DNA from: Asaia bogorensis
GTDB taxonomy: Bacteria; Pseudomonadota; Alphaproteobacteria; Reyranellales; Reyranellaceae
Length of the DNA: 64,000 nucleotides
Direction: 5' to 3'
NCBI GenBank assembly: GCA_945889625.1
Contig: CAMDCE010000013.1
Span: forward strand, 1-64,000
Shown: positions 16,796 to 24,643 of the stretch, piece by piece
How the letters are laid out: each line of letters begins with the position of its first letter
Numbering within the stretch: the first letter of the stretch is position 1
The notes under the pieces: model-generated
What the model was told of the DNA's origin: nothing
Databases searched by the model: none
What the model saw: only the letters and a program-made list of their open reading frames with translations
Made by a program: the position numbers and the translations under genes

Positions 16796-17188
16796 GTGGC
16801 AAACGGCAAGAAGGCGATTCAGACCGACGCGGCGCCCCAGGCGCTCGGTCCCTATTCGCAGGCCATCGTGGCGGGCGGCACGGTCTACTGCGCCGGCCAG
16901 ATCCCGCTCGATCCGCTAAGCGGCAACATCGTGACCGGCGGCGTCGCCGAGCAGACGCATCAGGTGCTGAAGAACCTGCGCGCCGTCCTGAAGGCTGCCG
17001 GCTCCGACCTTGACCGCGCCGTCAAGACCACGGTGTTCGTCAAGAACATGAACGACTTCGCGGCCATGAACGAGGTCTATGGCCGGCCGGAATATTTTGG
17101 CGCCAATCCACCGGCGCGCTCGACGGTCGAGGTGGCACGCCTGCCGCGCGACGTGCTGGTCGAGATCGAACTGGTCGCTCTTGTCTAG
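16796..17188 (+). CDS. ridA: RidA-family enamine/imine deaminase
   Basis: 130 residues: KAIQTDAAPQALGPYSQAI, VYCAGQIPLDPLSG, the VKTTVFVKNMNDFAAMNEVY block and the catalytic arginine in PPARSTVEVARLPRDVLVEIE. RidA hydrolyses reactive 2-aminoacrylate made by PLP enzymes, releasing pyruvate and ammonia. An upstream ATG at 16757 would add a hydrophobic stretch of 13 residues unlike the family; the GTG at 16796 with GGAG nine or so bases earlier gives the normal length. It begins shortly after the tRNA-Ala gene on the opposite strand and 13 nt before the next membrane gene. Confidence 0.92.
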   Translation: MANGKKAIQTDAAPQALGPYSQAIVAGGTVYCAGQIPLDPLSGNIVTGGVAEQTHQVLKNLRAVLKAAGSDLDRAVKTTVFVKNMNDFAAMNEVYGRPEYFGANPPARSTVEVARLPRDVLVEIELVALV

Positions 17189-17201
17189 CGACGGCAACGT
17201 C

Positions 17202-17432
17202 ATGGCCTGGCTCCTGGGTCTGGGTTCGCTGCTCCTGGCGGGCGTCCTCATCGTCCATCTGCTGTTTGCGCTGCTGCTGATCGTGCCGACCTGGCGCATC
17301 TGCGCCCGAGCCGGATTCTCAGGCGCGCTGGCGCTGTTTCATCTCGTGCCGGTGATCGGTTCGTTCATCGTCATGGCGGTGCTGGCCTTCAGCACCTGGC
17401 CAAGCGGCGAAGCGTCGCCGGGAAGACGCTGA
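17202..17432 (+). CDS. Small two-span membrane protein (76 aa)
   Basis: MAWLLGLGSLLLAGVLIVHLLFALLLIVPTWRICARAGFSGALALFHLVPVIGSFIVMAVLAF shows two long hydrophobic spans with a short basic loop (WRICARAGF). The loop is shared in style with the next gene (WRIVEKAGLPGWAGL), so the two proteins are related in their membrane part and probably arose by duplication. Function unknown; it lies between ridA and an FHA protein with close spacing. Confidence 0.65.
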   Translation: MAWLLGLGSLLLAGVLIVHLLFALLLIVPTWRICARAGFSGALALFHLVPVIGSFIVMAVLAFSTWPSGEASPGRR

Positions 17433-17434
17433 CG

Positions 17435-18079
17435 ATGGGCGCAGAGATTGTCGCCCTGATGGGCTTCTTGGGGCTGGGCAGCTTCTTTGCCGTGATCGGG
17501 CTCGTGTTTGCCGGGTGGATGGCGTGGCGCATCGTCGAGAAGGCCGGCCTGCCGGGCTGGGCCGGACTGGGCGCGATCCTGCTCACCCTGACCGGTATCG
17601 GCTCGATCGTGCCGCTGGTGCTGCTCTGGGTGTTTGCCTTCATGCGCTGGCCGCGCGACGAGGCCGTCGGTGTCGTGCCGAGAACGGCTGTTTCGCCCTC
17701 CGGCGGTCCGCCGGCAGGCCCGGCCGCCTTGCCGCCGCCGTCGCAGGCGCTGGCCGATCATCGCAGCTGGCGGCTCTCCGGCACCACCATCGGCGGCGAG
17801 ATCGTGTCGCTCGCCATCGATGGCACGTTGGCCACCTATCTTCTGACCGGTGCATCGTCGCGGCAGCCGGCCGAGCTGTCGATTCCCGACCCTTCGGTCG
17901 GCCAGCCGCATGCCCGGCTGCTGACCTCCGGCGCCCGGCTGGGCCTGGAGGATCTCGGCAGCCGTGGCGGCACATTCATCGATGGCGCCCGGCTCCTGCC
18001 CGAACACGGTGCGCGCGACATTTCCAACGCACGGTCGATCCGGCTGGGCGGCGTAGCCCTGAACCTGTCACGCGCCTGA
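17435..18079 (+). CDS. Membrane protein with C-terminal FHA domain
   Basis: 214 residues. Two membrane spans (about 7-28 and 45-70) around the loop WRIVEKAGLPGWAGL are followed by a proline-rich linker (70-105) and an FHA domain from about residue 110. The FHA core is LSIPDPSVGQPHARLLTSGA...DLGSRGGTFIDGARL, with S-x-x-H and a G-T pair replacing the usual N-G-T. FHA domains bind phosphothreonine, so this may recruit a phosphoprotein to the membrane. The gap to the preceding small membrane gene is two bases, indicating translational coupling. Confidence 0.8.
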   Translation: MGAEIVALMGFLGLGSFFAVIGLVFAGWMAWRIVEKAGLPGWAGLGAILLTLTGIGSIVPLVLLWVFAFMRWPRDEAVGVVPRTAVSPSGGPPAGPAALPPPSQALADHRSWRLSGTTIGGEIVSLAIDGTLATYLLTGASSRQPAELSIPDPSVGQPHARLLTSGARLGLEDLGSRGGTFIDGARLLPEHGARDISNARSIRLGGVALNLSRA

Positions 18080-18157
18080 AATGGGCTTGATCCGCAATCT
18101 TGGCCGGGTAGGGTGCGCGCGGCCGGCGGCGCGCCGGTATCGGAGGGCGCTTAGCCG

Positions 18158-18451
18158 ATGATGTCGCTGGCGAGACTGATCGATAGCGTGATCGATATTT
18201 ATACCTGGGTCGTGATCGCCAGCGCGATCATGAGCTGGCTGGTGGGATTCGGCGTGGTCAACACGCGCAACCAGTTCATCCGCTGGATCGTCGACTTCCT
18301 CTACCGCATCACCGAGCCGGCGCTGCGGCCGATCCGTCGCATCATGCCCAATCTCGGCGGCGTCGATATCTCGCCGGTCATTTTGCTGCTCGGTCTGTTT
18401 TTCGTCCGCAGCCTGCTGTGGGAGTACGTCTGGCCGGCAATCCTGCACTGA
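18158..18451 (+). CDS. yggT: YggT-family membrane protein
   Basis: 97 residues with two membrane spans and the family motif [41 protein letters not shown]. YggT proteins are inner-membrane proteins linked to osmotic stress and cell-division-associated functions in various bacteria; the exact activity is not established. A GGAGGG ribosome site lies upstream. It overlaps the DUF167 gene by 34 nt, the usual yggT-yggU neighbourhood. Confidence 0.92.
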   Translation: MMSLARLIDSVIDIYTWVVIASAIMSWLVGFGVVNTRNQFIRWIVDFLYRITEPALRPIRRIMPNLGGVDISPVILLLGLFFVRSLLWEYVWPAILH

Positions 18452-18786
18452 CGCCGCTTGGCGACCAGTCGCCGCTTGGCGACCCGCCGTTCCTGCGTCG
18501 CACGGCCAATGGCGTGATGTTGGTGCTGCGCGTCCAGCCGCGGGCCCGCCGCACGGCGCTCGAGGTCGACAAGGCCGGCGTGCTGAAGTGCGCGGTGACG
18601 GCGCCGCCCGAAGACGGCAAGGCCAATTCGGCGGTGATCGATCTGCTCTCCCGGGAATGGCGGTTGCCGAAATCGGCCTTCGAGGTGGTGCGAGGTGCTG
18701 GCGCGCGCAGCAAGACAATAGGGATGACCGGCGACGCTGCGGCGCTGGCCCAGCGGATCGACGAATGGATGCGGAAACATGTCTGA
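18418..18786 (+). CDS. yggU: DUF167 (YggU) family protein
   Basis: 122 residues with [21 protein letters not shown], the conserved [42 protein letters not shown] and a short C-terminal helix. The family fold is known but its function is not. Starts with GTG inside the end of yggT (34-nt overlap) and overlaps the start of folD by 8 nt, so the three genes are translated as a block. The first 30 residues are less conserved, and a later start is conceivable. Confidence 0.9.
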   Translation: MGVRLAGNPALTPLGDQSPLGDPPFLRRTANGVMLVLRVQPRARRTALEVDKAGVLKCAVTAPPEDGKANSAVIDLLSREWRLPKSAFEVVRGAGARSKTIGMTGDAAALAQRIDEWMRKHV

Positions 18787-19681
18787 GGCAAGACTGATCG
18801 ACGGCAAGGCGTTCGCCCAGGGCCTTCGCCAGCGGGTGGCCGCGGGCGTGGCCGAGCTTTCCGCCAAGGGTATTGCCCGGCCGGGGCTGGCGACCGTGCT
18901 GGTCGGCGGCGATCCGGCGAGCCAGGTCTATGTCCGCAGCAAGGGCAAGCTGGCGGCCGAGCTCGGTATGACGAATTTCGATCATCGCCTGCCGGCGGAA
19001 ACCACCGAAGCCGAATTGCTGCACCTGATCGCCAGGCTGAACGCCGACCCCAAGGTCAACGGCATCCTGGTGCAGTTGCCGCTGCCCAGGCATATCGTTA
19101 CCGCCGATGTGCTGCTGGCGGTCGATCCGGCCAAGGACGTCGACGGCTTCCATCCCCTCAATGTCGGACGGCTGGGCTCGATTGCGCCTGGCGCGCCGCT
19201 CGATTTTCCCGTGCCGTGCACGCCGCTCGGCGTCTCGATGTTGCTGGCCGATGTTCTCGGCTCGCTCGCCGGCCGCCACGCCGTGGTGATCGGCCGCTCC
19301 AACCTGGTCGGCCGGCCGGTGGCGCAACTGCTGCTGCGCGCCGATTGCACCGTGACGATCACCCATTCGCGCAGCCGCGATCTGCCGGCGCTGTGCCGCC
19401 AGGCTGATATTGCCGTGGTGGCGATCGGCCGCCCCGACTTCGTGCGCGGCAGTTGGATCAAGCCGGGTGCCGCCGTGATCGATGTCGGCATCAACCGCGT
19501 GCCGACGGCCGATGGCAAATACAGACTGGTCGGAGACGTGGCCTTCGCCGAGGTTCTGCCGGTGGCCGGCCATCTCACGCCGGTGCCGGGCGGCGTCGGC
19601 CCGATGACCGTGGCCTGCCTGATGTTCAACACCCTGCAGGCGGCGCGTCGTGCGGCTGGGTTGTCGGTCGCTTCGATATAG
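18779..19681 (+). CDS. folD: Methylenetetrahydrofolate dehydrogenase/cyclohydrolase
   Basis: 300 residues. It converts 5,10-methylene-THF to 10-formyl-THF in the cytoplasm. Active-site pattern YVRSK (Y51, K55), substrate strand [12 protein letters not shown]122 in [13 protein letters not shown], the NADP loop [12 protein letters not shown] and the signature [14 protein letters not shown]. Full length. Last gene of the yggT-DUF167-folD block; a nested inverted repeat follows. Confidence 0.97.
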   Translation: MSEARLIDGKAFAQGLRQRVAAGVAELSAKGIARPGLATVLVGGDPASQVYVRSKGKLAAELGMTNFDHRLPAETTEAELLHLIARLNADPKVNGILVQLPLPRHIVTADVLLAVDPAKDVDGFHPLNVGRLGSIAPGAPLDFPVPCTPLGVSMLLADVLGSLAGRHAVVIGRSNLVGRPVAQLLLRADCTVTITHSRSRDLPALCRQADIAVVAIGRPDFVRGSWIKPGAAVIDVGINRVPTADGKYRLVGDVAFAEVLPVAGHLTPVPGGVGPMTVACLMFNTLQAARRAAGLSVASI

Positions 19682-19686
19682 GACCC

Positions 19687-19828
19687 GACCCCCTCCGTCG
19701 CCTGGGAGGCGACACCTGCGCGATTTGGCCGCTTCGCGGCCAAACGCTAACCCGAAGACGGGGGAGGAATGACTCCCTCTTATCCCTCCCCCGTCTTCGG
19801 GGGAGGTGGCCGAAGGCCGGAGGGGGTC
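19687..19828. repeat. Nested inverted repeat between folD and the zinc-binding-protein gene
   Basis: Three layers: outer GACCCCCTCC (19687-19696)/GGAGGGGGTC (19819-19828), inner CCGAAGACGGGGGAGG (19752-19767)/complement (19785-19800), and TTTGGCCGC-TTC-GCGGCCAAA (19724-19744). It separates two convergent genes and probably terminates both. Confidence 0.8.
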
Positions 19829-19832
19829 ATGA

Positions 19833-20729
19833 TCAGTTCTTCAGCATCCCCGCCACCAGCGCCGCCGCGTTGTAGCGCATCATGGCTTCGTAAGTCGGCG
19901 CCGGTCCGTCGGGCCTGGACAGGGCGTCGCTGTAGAGCGGTGGGCCGACCACGCCGCCGGAGTCGCGGGCGATCTGCTCGACCAGGCCGGGATTGGTCAT
20001 CTTCTCGACGAACAGCGCCTTGATCTTCTGCTCGCGGACCTGGCGGATCAGGGCCGCCACCTCGCGGGCCGACGGCTCGCTGTCGTTGGAGAGGCCGCGG
20101 GCGGCATGGAACTGCACGCCATAGGCCTTGGCGAAATAGCCCAGCGCGTCGTGGCTGATGATGGCCTTGCGTCGGTCGGCCGGCACCTTGGCGATCTCGC
20201 TGCGGATCCACAGGTCGAGCTCGGCCAGGCGCCTGTCGTAGATCGCGGCGCGCTCACGATAGCGCGCGGCATTGGCCGGATCGGCCGCCGCGAGGCCGCT
20301 GGCGATGTTGGCGACGTAGCGGCGGGTGCGGGCGACATCCTGCCAGCAATGCGGATCATGCCCATGGGCATGGCCATGACCATTCTTCTTCCCCGCATCG
20401 AGCGCGGCCACGCCGGCCGATGCCACGATGCGCCGGCCCTTGAACGATGCCGCGCCGGCAAGACGGTCGATCCAGCCTTCGAAGCCGAGACCGTTACTCA
20501 CCAGCGCCTGCGCATCGCTCAGCGCACGCGCGTCTGTCGGCTTGGGCTGATAGCTGTGGGCGTCGGTGTCGGGGCCGACCAGGGTGACGACCTCGATCCT
20601 CTCGCCGCCGACTTCGGTCAGAAGATCGCCGAGGATGGAGAAGGTCGCCACGGCCTTGATCCTGGTCTGGGCCAGGGCCGGCGAAACGGCGGGCAGCAGC
20701 GCTGCAGCGAGCAGGGAACGTCGGAGCAT
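19833..20729 (-). CDS. znuA: Zinc (metal) ABC transporter substrate-binding protein
   Basis: 298 residues with signal peptide MLRRSLLAAALLPAVSPALA, then the cluster-A1 metal-binding fold: AVATFSILGDLLTEVGGERI, the metal histidine in DAHSYQPKP, a histidine-rich loop NGHGHAHGHDPHCWQD, ISHDALGYFAKAYG with another ligand, and a late acidic ligand in VVGPPLYSDAL. The loop and the Zur-type operator at 20732-20746 point to zinc rather than manganese. It would deliver zinc to a ZnuBC transporter, which is not nearby. The ATG lies two bases past the operator with no ribosome site, suggesting a leaderless mRNA. Single gene. Confidence 0.9.
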   Translation of the reverse strand: MLRRSLLAAALLPAVSPALAQTRIKAVATFSILGDLLTEVGGERIEVVTLVGPDTDAHSYQPKPTDARALSDAQALVSNGLGFEGWIDRLAGAASFKGRRIVASAGVAALDAGKKNGHGHAHGHDPHCWQDVARTRRYVANIASGLAAADPANAARYRERAAIYDRRLAELDLWIRSEIAKVPADRRKAIISHDALGYFAKAYGVQFHAARGLSNDSEPSAREVAALIRQVREQKIKALFVEKMTNPGLVEQIARDSGGVVGPPLYSDALSRPDGPAPTYEAMMRYNAAALVAGMLKN

Positions 20730-20731
20730 AC

Positions 20732-20746
20732 TGTTATATTATAACA
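20732..20746 (-). promoter_or_regulatory. Zur-type operator overlapping a -10 box
   Basis: TGTTATATTATAACA is a perfect seven-base inverted repeat around one base, matching the alphaproteobacterial Zur consensus (TGTTATAwTATAACA). On the minus strand it contains TATAAT, followed by eight bases and then the ATG of the zinc-binding-protein gene. Zn-loaded Zur bound here would block RNA polymerase. It abuts the stop codon of the upstream deacylase gene (20747-20749). Confidence 0.85.
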
Positions 20747-21238
20747 CTAGAGCGGAAAGTCGAGCCACCTTGGTGCGTGGCCGGTGGCCGCGAAGAAGCG
20801 CAGCAGGTCGGCCGCCGCCACGGTCGTGGTCATGGTGTTGACCAGCGGATGGGCGTTGATCGGCCCGCCATCGCTGAGGCCGCGGTCGAGCGCCAACCGG
20901 ACCTGATGCGCAGTATCGTTGATCAGCGCAAAGGGCGTCACCGACCCGGGCTCGACGCCGAGCACGCGACTCAGCCGCTCGGGGCTGCCGAAGGAAAGTC
21001 GGCCGGCATCCAGCACCTCGCCCAGGCGCTTGAGGTCGACCGCGCGATCCTCATTGGCCACGACCAGCCACATCTCTTCCTTCCTGTTGCGCAGAAACAG
21101 GTTCTTGATGTGGTGGCCGGGCAGCTCGCCGCGAAGGGCCTTGGCCTGCTCGACGGTGAAGACGGCCGCGTGCTCGACGGTGCGCTGTTCGATGCCGAGT
21201 TCGGCGAGGTGGGCGAAGAGTTGTTGCGGGCTCTGCAT
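20747..21238 (-). CDS. proX: ProX-type aminoacyl-tRNA deacylase (YbaK/PrdX family)
   Basis: 163 residues: MQSPQQLFAHLAELGIEQRTVEH, the family block GHHIKNLFLRNRKEEMWLVVANED with its catalytic lysine, the strand FGSPERLSRVLGVEPGSVTPFAL and NAHPLVNTMTTTV. It clears alanine wrongly attached to tRNA-Pro. A longer open frame exists upstream, but the conserved start is at the ATG at 21238. The stop codon touches the Zur operator. Confidence 0.92.
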   Translation of the reverse strand: MQSPQQLFAHLAELGIEQRTVEHAAVFTVEQAKALRGELPGHHIKNLFLRNRKEEMWLVVANEDRAVDLKRLGEVLDAGRLSFGSPERLSRVLGVEPGSVTPFALINDTAHQVRLALDRGLSDGGPINAHPLVNTMTTTVAAADLLRFFAATGHAPRWLDFPL

Positions 21239-21255
21239 CGGGCTACAGGATCGGA

Positions 21256-22122
21256 ATGAAGGGCATCGTACTTTCAGGCGGCAGCGGCTCGCGGCTTTAC
21301 CCGATGACACGGGCTGCCAACAAGCAGCTCCTGCCGGTCTACAACAAGCCGATGGTCTACTACCCGCTCACCACGCTGATGCTGGCGGGCTGTCGCGACA
21401 TCCTGCTGGTCGTCAATCCCGGCGACAAGGAAGCCTATCATCGCCTGTTCGGCGATGGCCGACAGTGGGGCCTCGACATCAGCTACGCCGTCCAGGAGCG
21501 GCCGGGCGGCATCGCCGAGGTCTTTATCGTCGGCAAGAATTTCATCGGCCACGACCGCGTCGGCCTTATCCTGGGCGACAATCTCTTCTATGGCGATTCA
21601 CTGCCGGCGATGGCTGAGCGCGGCGCCAAGGGGAGCGGCGCGGTGGTCTACGCCTATTGGGTGGCCGATCCGCAGGCCTATGGCGTGGTCGAGTTCGATG
21701 CCGCCGATAGGCCGGTCTCGATCGTCGAGAAGCCCAAACAGACACGCTCCAACTGGGCGGTCACCGGGCTCTATTTCTACGATTCGGATGTTTGCGAAAT
21801 TGCCACGCGGATACCGCGCTCGGCGCGTGGCGAACTCGAGATCAGCGACATCAATGCACACTACCTCAAGCACGGCCGGCTCACCGTCGAGAAGCTGGGC
21901 CGCGGCTACGCCTGGCTCGACACCGGCACGCCGTCGAGCCTGCTGCGCGCCGCGCAGTTCGTCGAGACGGTCGAGGAGCGCCAGGGCCTGCAGATCGGCA
22001 GTCCCGAGGAGGTCGCCTGGCGCAAGGGCTATATCGACAATGCCGGCTTTGCCCGCCTGATCGAGCCGATCAAGGAAAGCGAATACGGCAAGTATCTGCA
22101 GCGTTTGCTGGCCCGCGGCTAA
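21256..22122 (+). CDS. rmlA: Glucose-1-phosphate thymidylyltransferase
   Basis: 288 residues. The N-terminal nucleotide loop MKGIVLSGGSGSRLYPMT, then KQLLPVYNKPMVYYPLTTLMLAG, the LGDNLFYGD metal/sugar site, VEKP and the WLDTGTPSSLL segment are all intact, giving dTDP-glucose for rhamnose and related sugars. The family is a tetramer of this size. The other rml genes are not nearby, so the gene is unlinked from its pathway. It starts 17 nt after the divergent ProX gene. Confidence 0.96.
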   Translation: MKGIVLSGGSGSRLYPMTRAANKQLLPVYNKPMVYYPLTTLMLAGCRDILLVVNPGDKEAYHRLFGDGRQWGLDISYAVQERPGGIAEVFIVGKNFIGHDRVGLILGDNLFYGDSLPAMAERGAKGSGAVVYAYWVADPQAYGVVEFDAADRPVSIVEKPKQTRSNWAVTGLYFYDSDVCEIATRIPRSARGELEISDINAHYLKHGRLTVEKLGRGYAWLDTGTPSSLLRAAQFVETVEERQGLQIGSPEEVAWRKGYIDNAGFARLIEPIKESEYGKYLQRLLARG

Positions 22123-22315
22123 CGCGCGAACGCAGCTCGCGGGGGCGGCGTGTAGCGCTGCAGGGAGCGAAGCGACCGAAGCGCGGGCGCCGCACCGTGC
22201 AGAAAGAGTCCAAGTGCCGAAACGCCGTAAGCCCGTTGATTTCGGCGACTTGCAAAGACCCTCGAAAACCCCTATCACCTCCGCCTTCCGGCGTACTACC
22301 CTGCCGGATCGGAGC

Positions 22316-22390
<75 letters not shown>

Positions 22391-22437
22391 ATCTTCCCCA
22401 AATCTGAAGACAAGCGGCTCTTTCGTCGTGAGGTCCT

Positions 22438-22959
22438 ATGTCGAGCGCGCTGCTGATCGTCGACGTGCAACGGGGCATGTTTGCCTACGACCTGGCACCC
22501 CATCGCGGCGAGGAGATCGTGCGGCGCATCGCGGGCGTGCTGGCGCGCGCCCGCGCCGAAGGTGTGGCAATCGTCCATGTCCAGCATGATGGCGGCCCGA
22601 GCGACCAGCTCGCCAAGGGCTCGCCCGGCTGGCCGCATCACGTATTGGCCGCGCCGCAAGCCGGCGAGATGATTGTCGAGAAGCGGCACTCCAGCGCCTT
22701 CCATGACACCGATCTGCATCGCCGCTTGAGCGATGCCGGCATCGACCGGCTGGTCGTCGCCGGCATGCAGACCGAGATGTGCGTCGACTCGGCATGCCGT
22801 GCTGCCGCGGCACTGGGATATCGCGTGGTGCTGCTCGGCGACGCGCATACGACGTTCGACACGCCGGAACTTTCGGCCGAGCGCATCATCGCCCACCACA
22901 ATCGCCTGCTTGGTCGCGGCTTTGCCGAGCTGAGCGACACAAGGCAGGTGCGCTTCTAG
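22438..22959 (+). CDS. Isochorismatase-family cysteine hydrolase
   Basis: 173 residues. D9 (LLIVDVQRGM), K82 (VEKRHSSAF) and nucleophile C115 (GMQTEMCVDSACRAA) form the catalytic triad of this hydrolase family, which includes nicotinamidases and N-carbamoyl amidases. The specific substrate cannot be read from sequence; the DLHRRLSDAGIDRLVVAGMQTE segment is closest to the YcaC/EntB-like general group. It starts 47 nt after tRNA-Gly and seems to be a single gene. Confidence 0.88.
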   Translation: MSSALLIVDVQRGMFAYDLAPHRGEEIVRRIAGVLARARAEGVAIVHVQHDGGPSDQLAKGSPGWPHHVLAAPQAGEMIVEKRHSSAFHDTDLHRRLSDAGIDRLVVAGMQTEMCVDSACRAAAALGYRVVLLGDAHTTFDTPELSAERIIAHHNRLLGRGFAELSDTRQVRF

Positions 22960-23006
22960 AGCGCGCTCCGGCGTATAATATTGTTGCACCAGGGGTGTGG
23001 CTGGAT

Positions 23007-23080
23007 TCTGGACGAATCGCCCAAAACCCTTATGCCATCGGCGTCGGAACCGTCCAAACTGGTCTGGACGTTTTTGGACG
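23007..23080. repeat. Variable-word palindromic repeat, copy B (word CGTCC/GGACG)
   Basis: GGACG at 23010-23014, CGTCC at 23051-23055, GGACG at 23066-23070 and 23076-23080 flank a core (23020-23050) that reads, on the minus strand, GTTCCGACGCCGATGGCATA and then AGGGTTTTGGGCGATTC. The same core with a different flanking word occurs at 3.8 kb and 53.7 kb. Confidence 0.65.
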
Positions 23081-23095
23081 GTTCACTGTCGTCCT

Positions 23096-23169
23096 GAGCG
23101 TAGCGAAGGACCTGACGCCAACCCCAAAGGTCCGTGTCTGGTCGTTCGGTGAGGTCCTTCGCTACGCTC
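23096..23169. repeat. Inverted repeat of the GAGCGTAGCGAAGGACCT type
   Basis: Arms GAGCGTAGCGAAGGACCT (23096-23113) and its exact complement (23152-23169) flank 38 nt. A sister element with GAGCG(T/A)AGCGAGGGA arms lies at 56238-56307. Both lie downstream of genes and look like dispersed REP-type hairpins. Confidence 0.75.
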
Positions 23170-23200
23170 GAGGCGGAGATTACTCCGCCGCCGCCGACAA

Positions 23201-24544
23201 TTAACGCGGCACCGTCATCGCCGCGAGCGTCGACACGTCGCCGCTCTTGTCGAGCGTCCAGACCGCGTCGATCAGCTTCTGGATGTCGTGTCCGGGCCGC
23301 CAGCTCTCTGCCTCGGCGCGCAGCTTGTCCTCGATTTCCCCGTCCTTCAGCGGATTCGACGCACTGCCCCGCGTGGCCTTAGTCGCGACGTGGTGCTTCT
23401 TGCCGTCCCTGGTCCAGAAATCCATTTCGACGGCGATGGTCGAGATGGCCGGATCGCTCGCGACTTCGATCCTGCTGCGCATCTCCTTGACCGCCGGATC
23501 GTTGACGCAGGCATCGGTGAACTGATCGAGACCCGCCTTGCCCAGCACGAGGGCCGCGGCGACGGCGTGCTGCAGGCTCACCTGGCTCTCGCGGCCGGTG
23601 GCGACCTCGGGTCGATCCGTCCGCTGTAGCAGCAGGGGATTGCCGCGTATGGCGACCCGCTCGATGACGCCGTCGGGATGGGCGCGCCGCCAGTCGAGGG
23701 CGCAATCGAGCAGCGGGTGGATCACGAACCCGCAGGGGTAAGGCTTGATCGAATTGTTGGCCACTTCCCAGCTCTCGCCCAGGCCGTCGGTCAGGGCGGC
23801 CCAGTTCGGCGGCTCGCCCATGGCGGCGAGGAAGCCCTGGGCGCCGGCGATCGGCTCTGCCGGTCCCATAAAACCCTTCTCCGCCAGCAGCGCCGACCAC
23901 AGGCCGTTCCTCGCGGCGTTGCCGACCGAGATGCTCTTGGCCGGCCAGCCGAGACATTCGCACAGGCCGGAGGATTGCGTGGAGGCGTTGCCCAGCGTCC
24001 AGACGATCCGATCCTCGGCGAGGCCGAGCAGCTTGGCGGCGCCGGCGGCGGCGCCGAAGACACCGCAGGTCGAGGTGATGTGCCAGCCCTTCGGATAGTG
24101 CCCGGGCGACACAGCGCCGCCCACCCGGCACTCGATCTCGAAACCGAGAATGAACGCCAGCAGCAACTCAGGTCCCGTCACATGTCGCAGCTCGGCGAGC
24201 GACAGCAGCGCCGGCGCGAGCGGCGCCGTCGGATGGACGACCGTTGGAAGATGGGTGTCGCAATAGTCGAAGACATTGGCGCCGGCGGCATTGAGGAAGG
24301 CCGCACTCAAGGCATCGATGCGCTCGGTGCGGCCGATGACGGTTGCCTGCTTGCCGCCGGAGAACTCGGCAAGAGTTGAGAGTGCCATCTCGACTGGCCC
24401 GGTGCGGCAGCCGGCGAGCGCCACGGCGAAGAAATTCAACAGCGCGCGCTTGGCCTCGTGGCGGACAGGATCGGGGATGTCTTGCCAGTGCGTCTCGACG
24501 ATGAAGCGGGCGAGCTCTTGCGTAATGCCGGGTCTGGGAAGCAT
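23201..24544 (-). CDS. MmgE/PrpD-family protein
   Basis: 447 residues. ITQELARFIVETHWQDIPDPVRHEAKRALLNFFAVALAG opens the helical domain, followed by IGRTERIDALSAAFLNAAGANVFDYCDTH and VHPTAPLAPALLSLAE, the lid and substrate region, then the smaller C-terminal domain (CGFVIHPLLDCALDW...VSLQHAVAAALVLGKAG). Known members dehydrate methylcitrate or isomerise related acids; others have unknown substrates. The genes of the methylcitrate cycle are not adjacent. A GTG 45 bases upstream could extend the protein, but the conserved part begins at MLPRPGI. Divergent from kup. Confidence 0.88.
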   Translation of the reverse strand: MLPRPGITQELARFIVETHWQDIPDPVRHEAKRALLNFFAVALAGCRTGPVEMALSTLAEFSGGKQATVIGRTERIDALSAAFLNAAGANVFDYCDTHLPTVVHPTAPLAPALLSLAELRHVTGPELLLAFILGFEIECRVGGAVSPGHYPKGWHITSTCGVFGAAAGAAKLLGLAEDRIVWTLGNASTQSSGLCECLGWPAKSISVGNAARNGLWSALLAEKGFMGPAEPIAGAQGFLAAMGEPPNWAALTDGLGESWEVANNSIKPYPCGFVIHPLLDCALDWRRAHPDGVIERVAIRGNPLLLQRTDRPEVATGRESQVSLQHAVAAALVLGKAGLDQFTDACVNDPAVKEMRSRIEVASDPAISTIAVEMDFWTRDGKKHHVATKATRGSASNPLKDGEIEDKLRAEAESWRPGHDIQKLIDAVWTLDKSGDVSTLAAMTVPR

Positions 24545-24643
24545 GGGTGTCTTTCGGGTGTGTCTTGCAAGGCCGTTCGGCCCGTTCACCTAACGCCATT
24601 TGGGGTCAGCGTCGATTCAGTGCCAGACTGCCCCTCGAAGGCC

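Noticed and set aside
16757..16796. ATG at 16757 as the start of ridA
   Set aside because: The extra 13 residues are unlike RidA, while the GTG at 16796 has a ribosome site and gives the family length.
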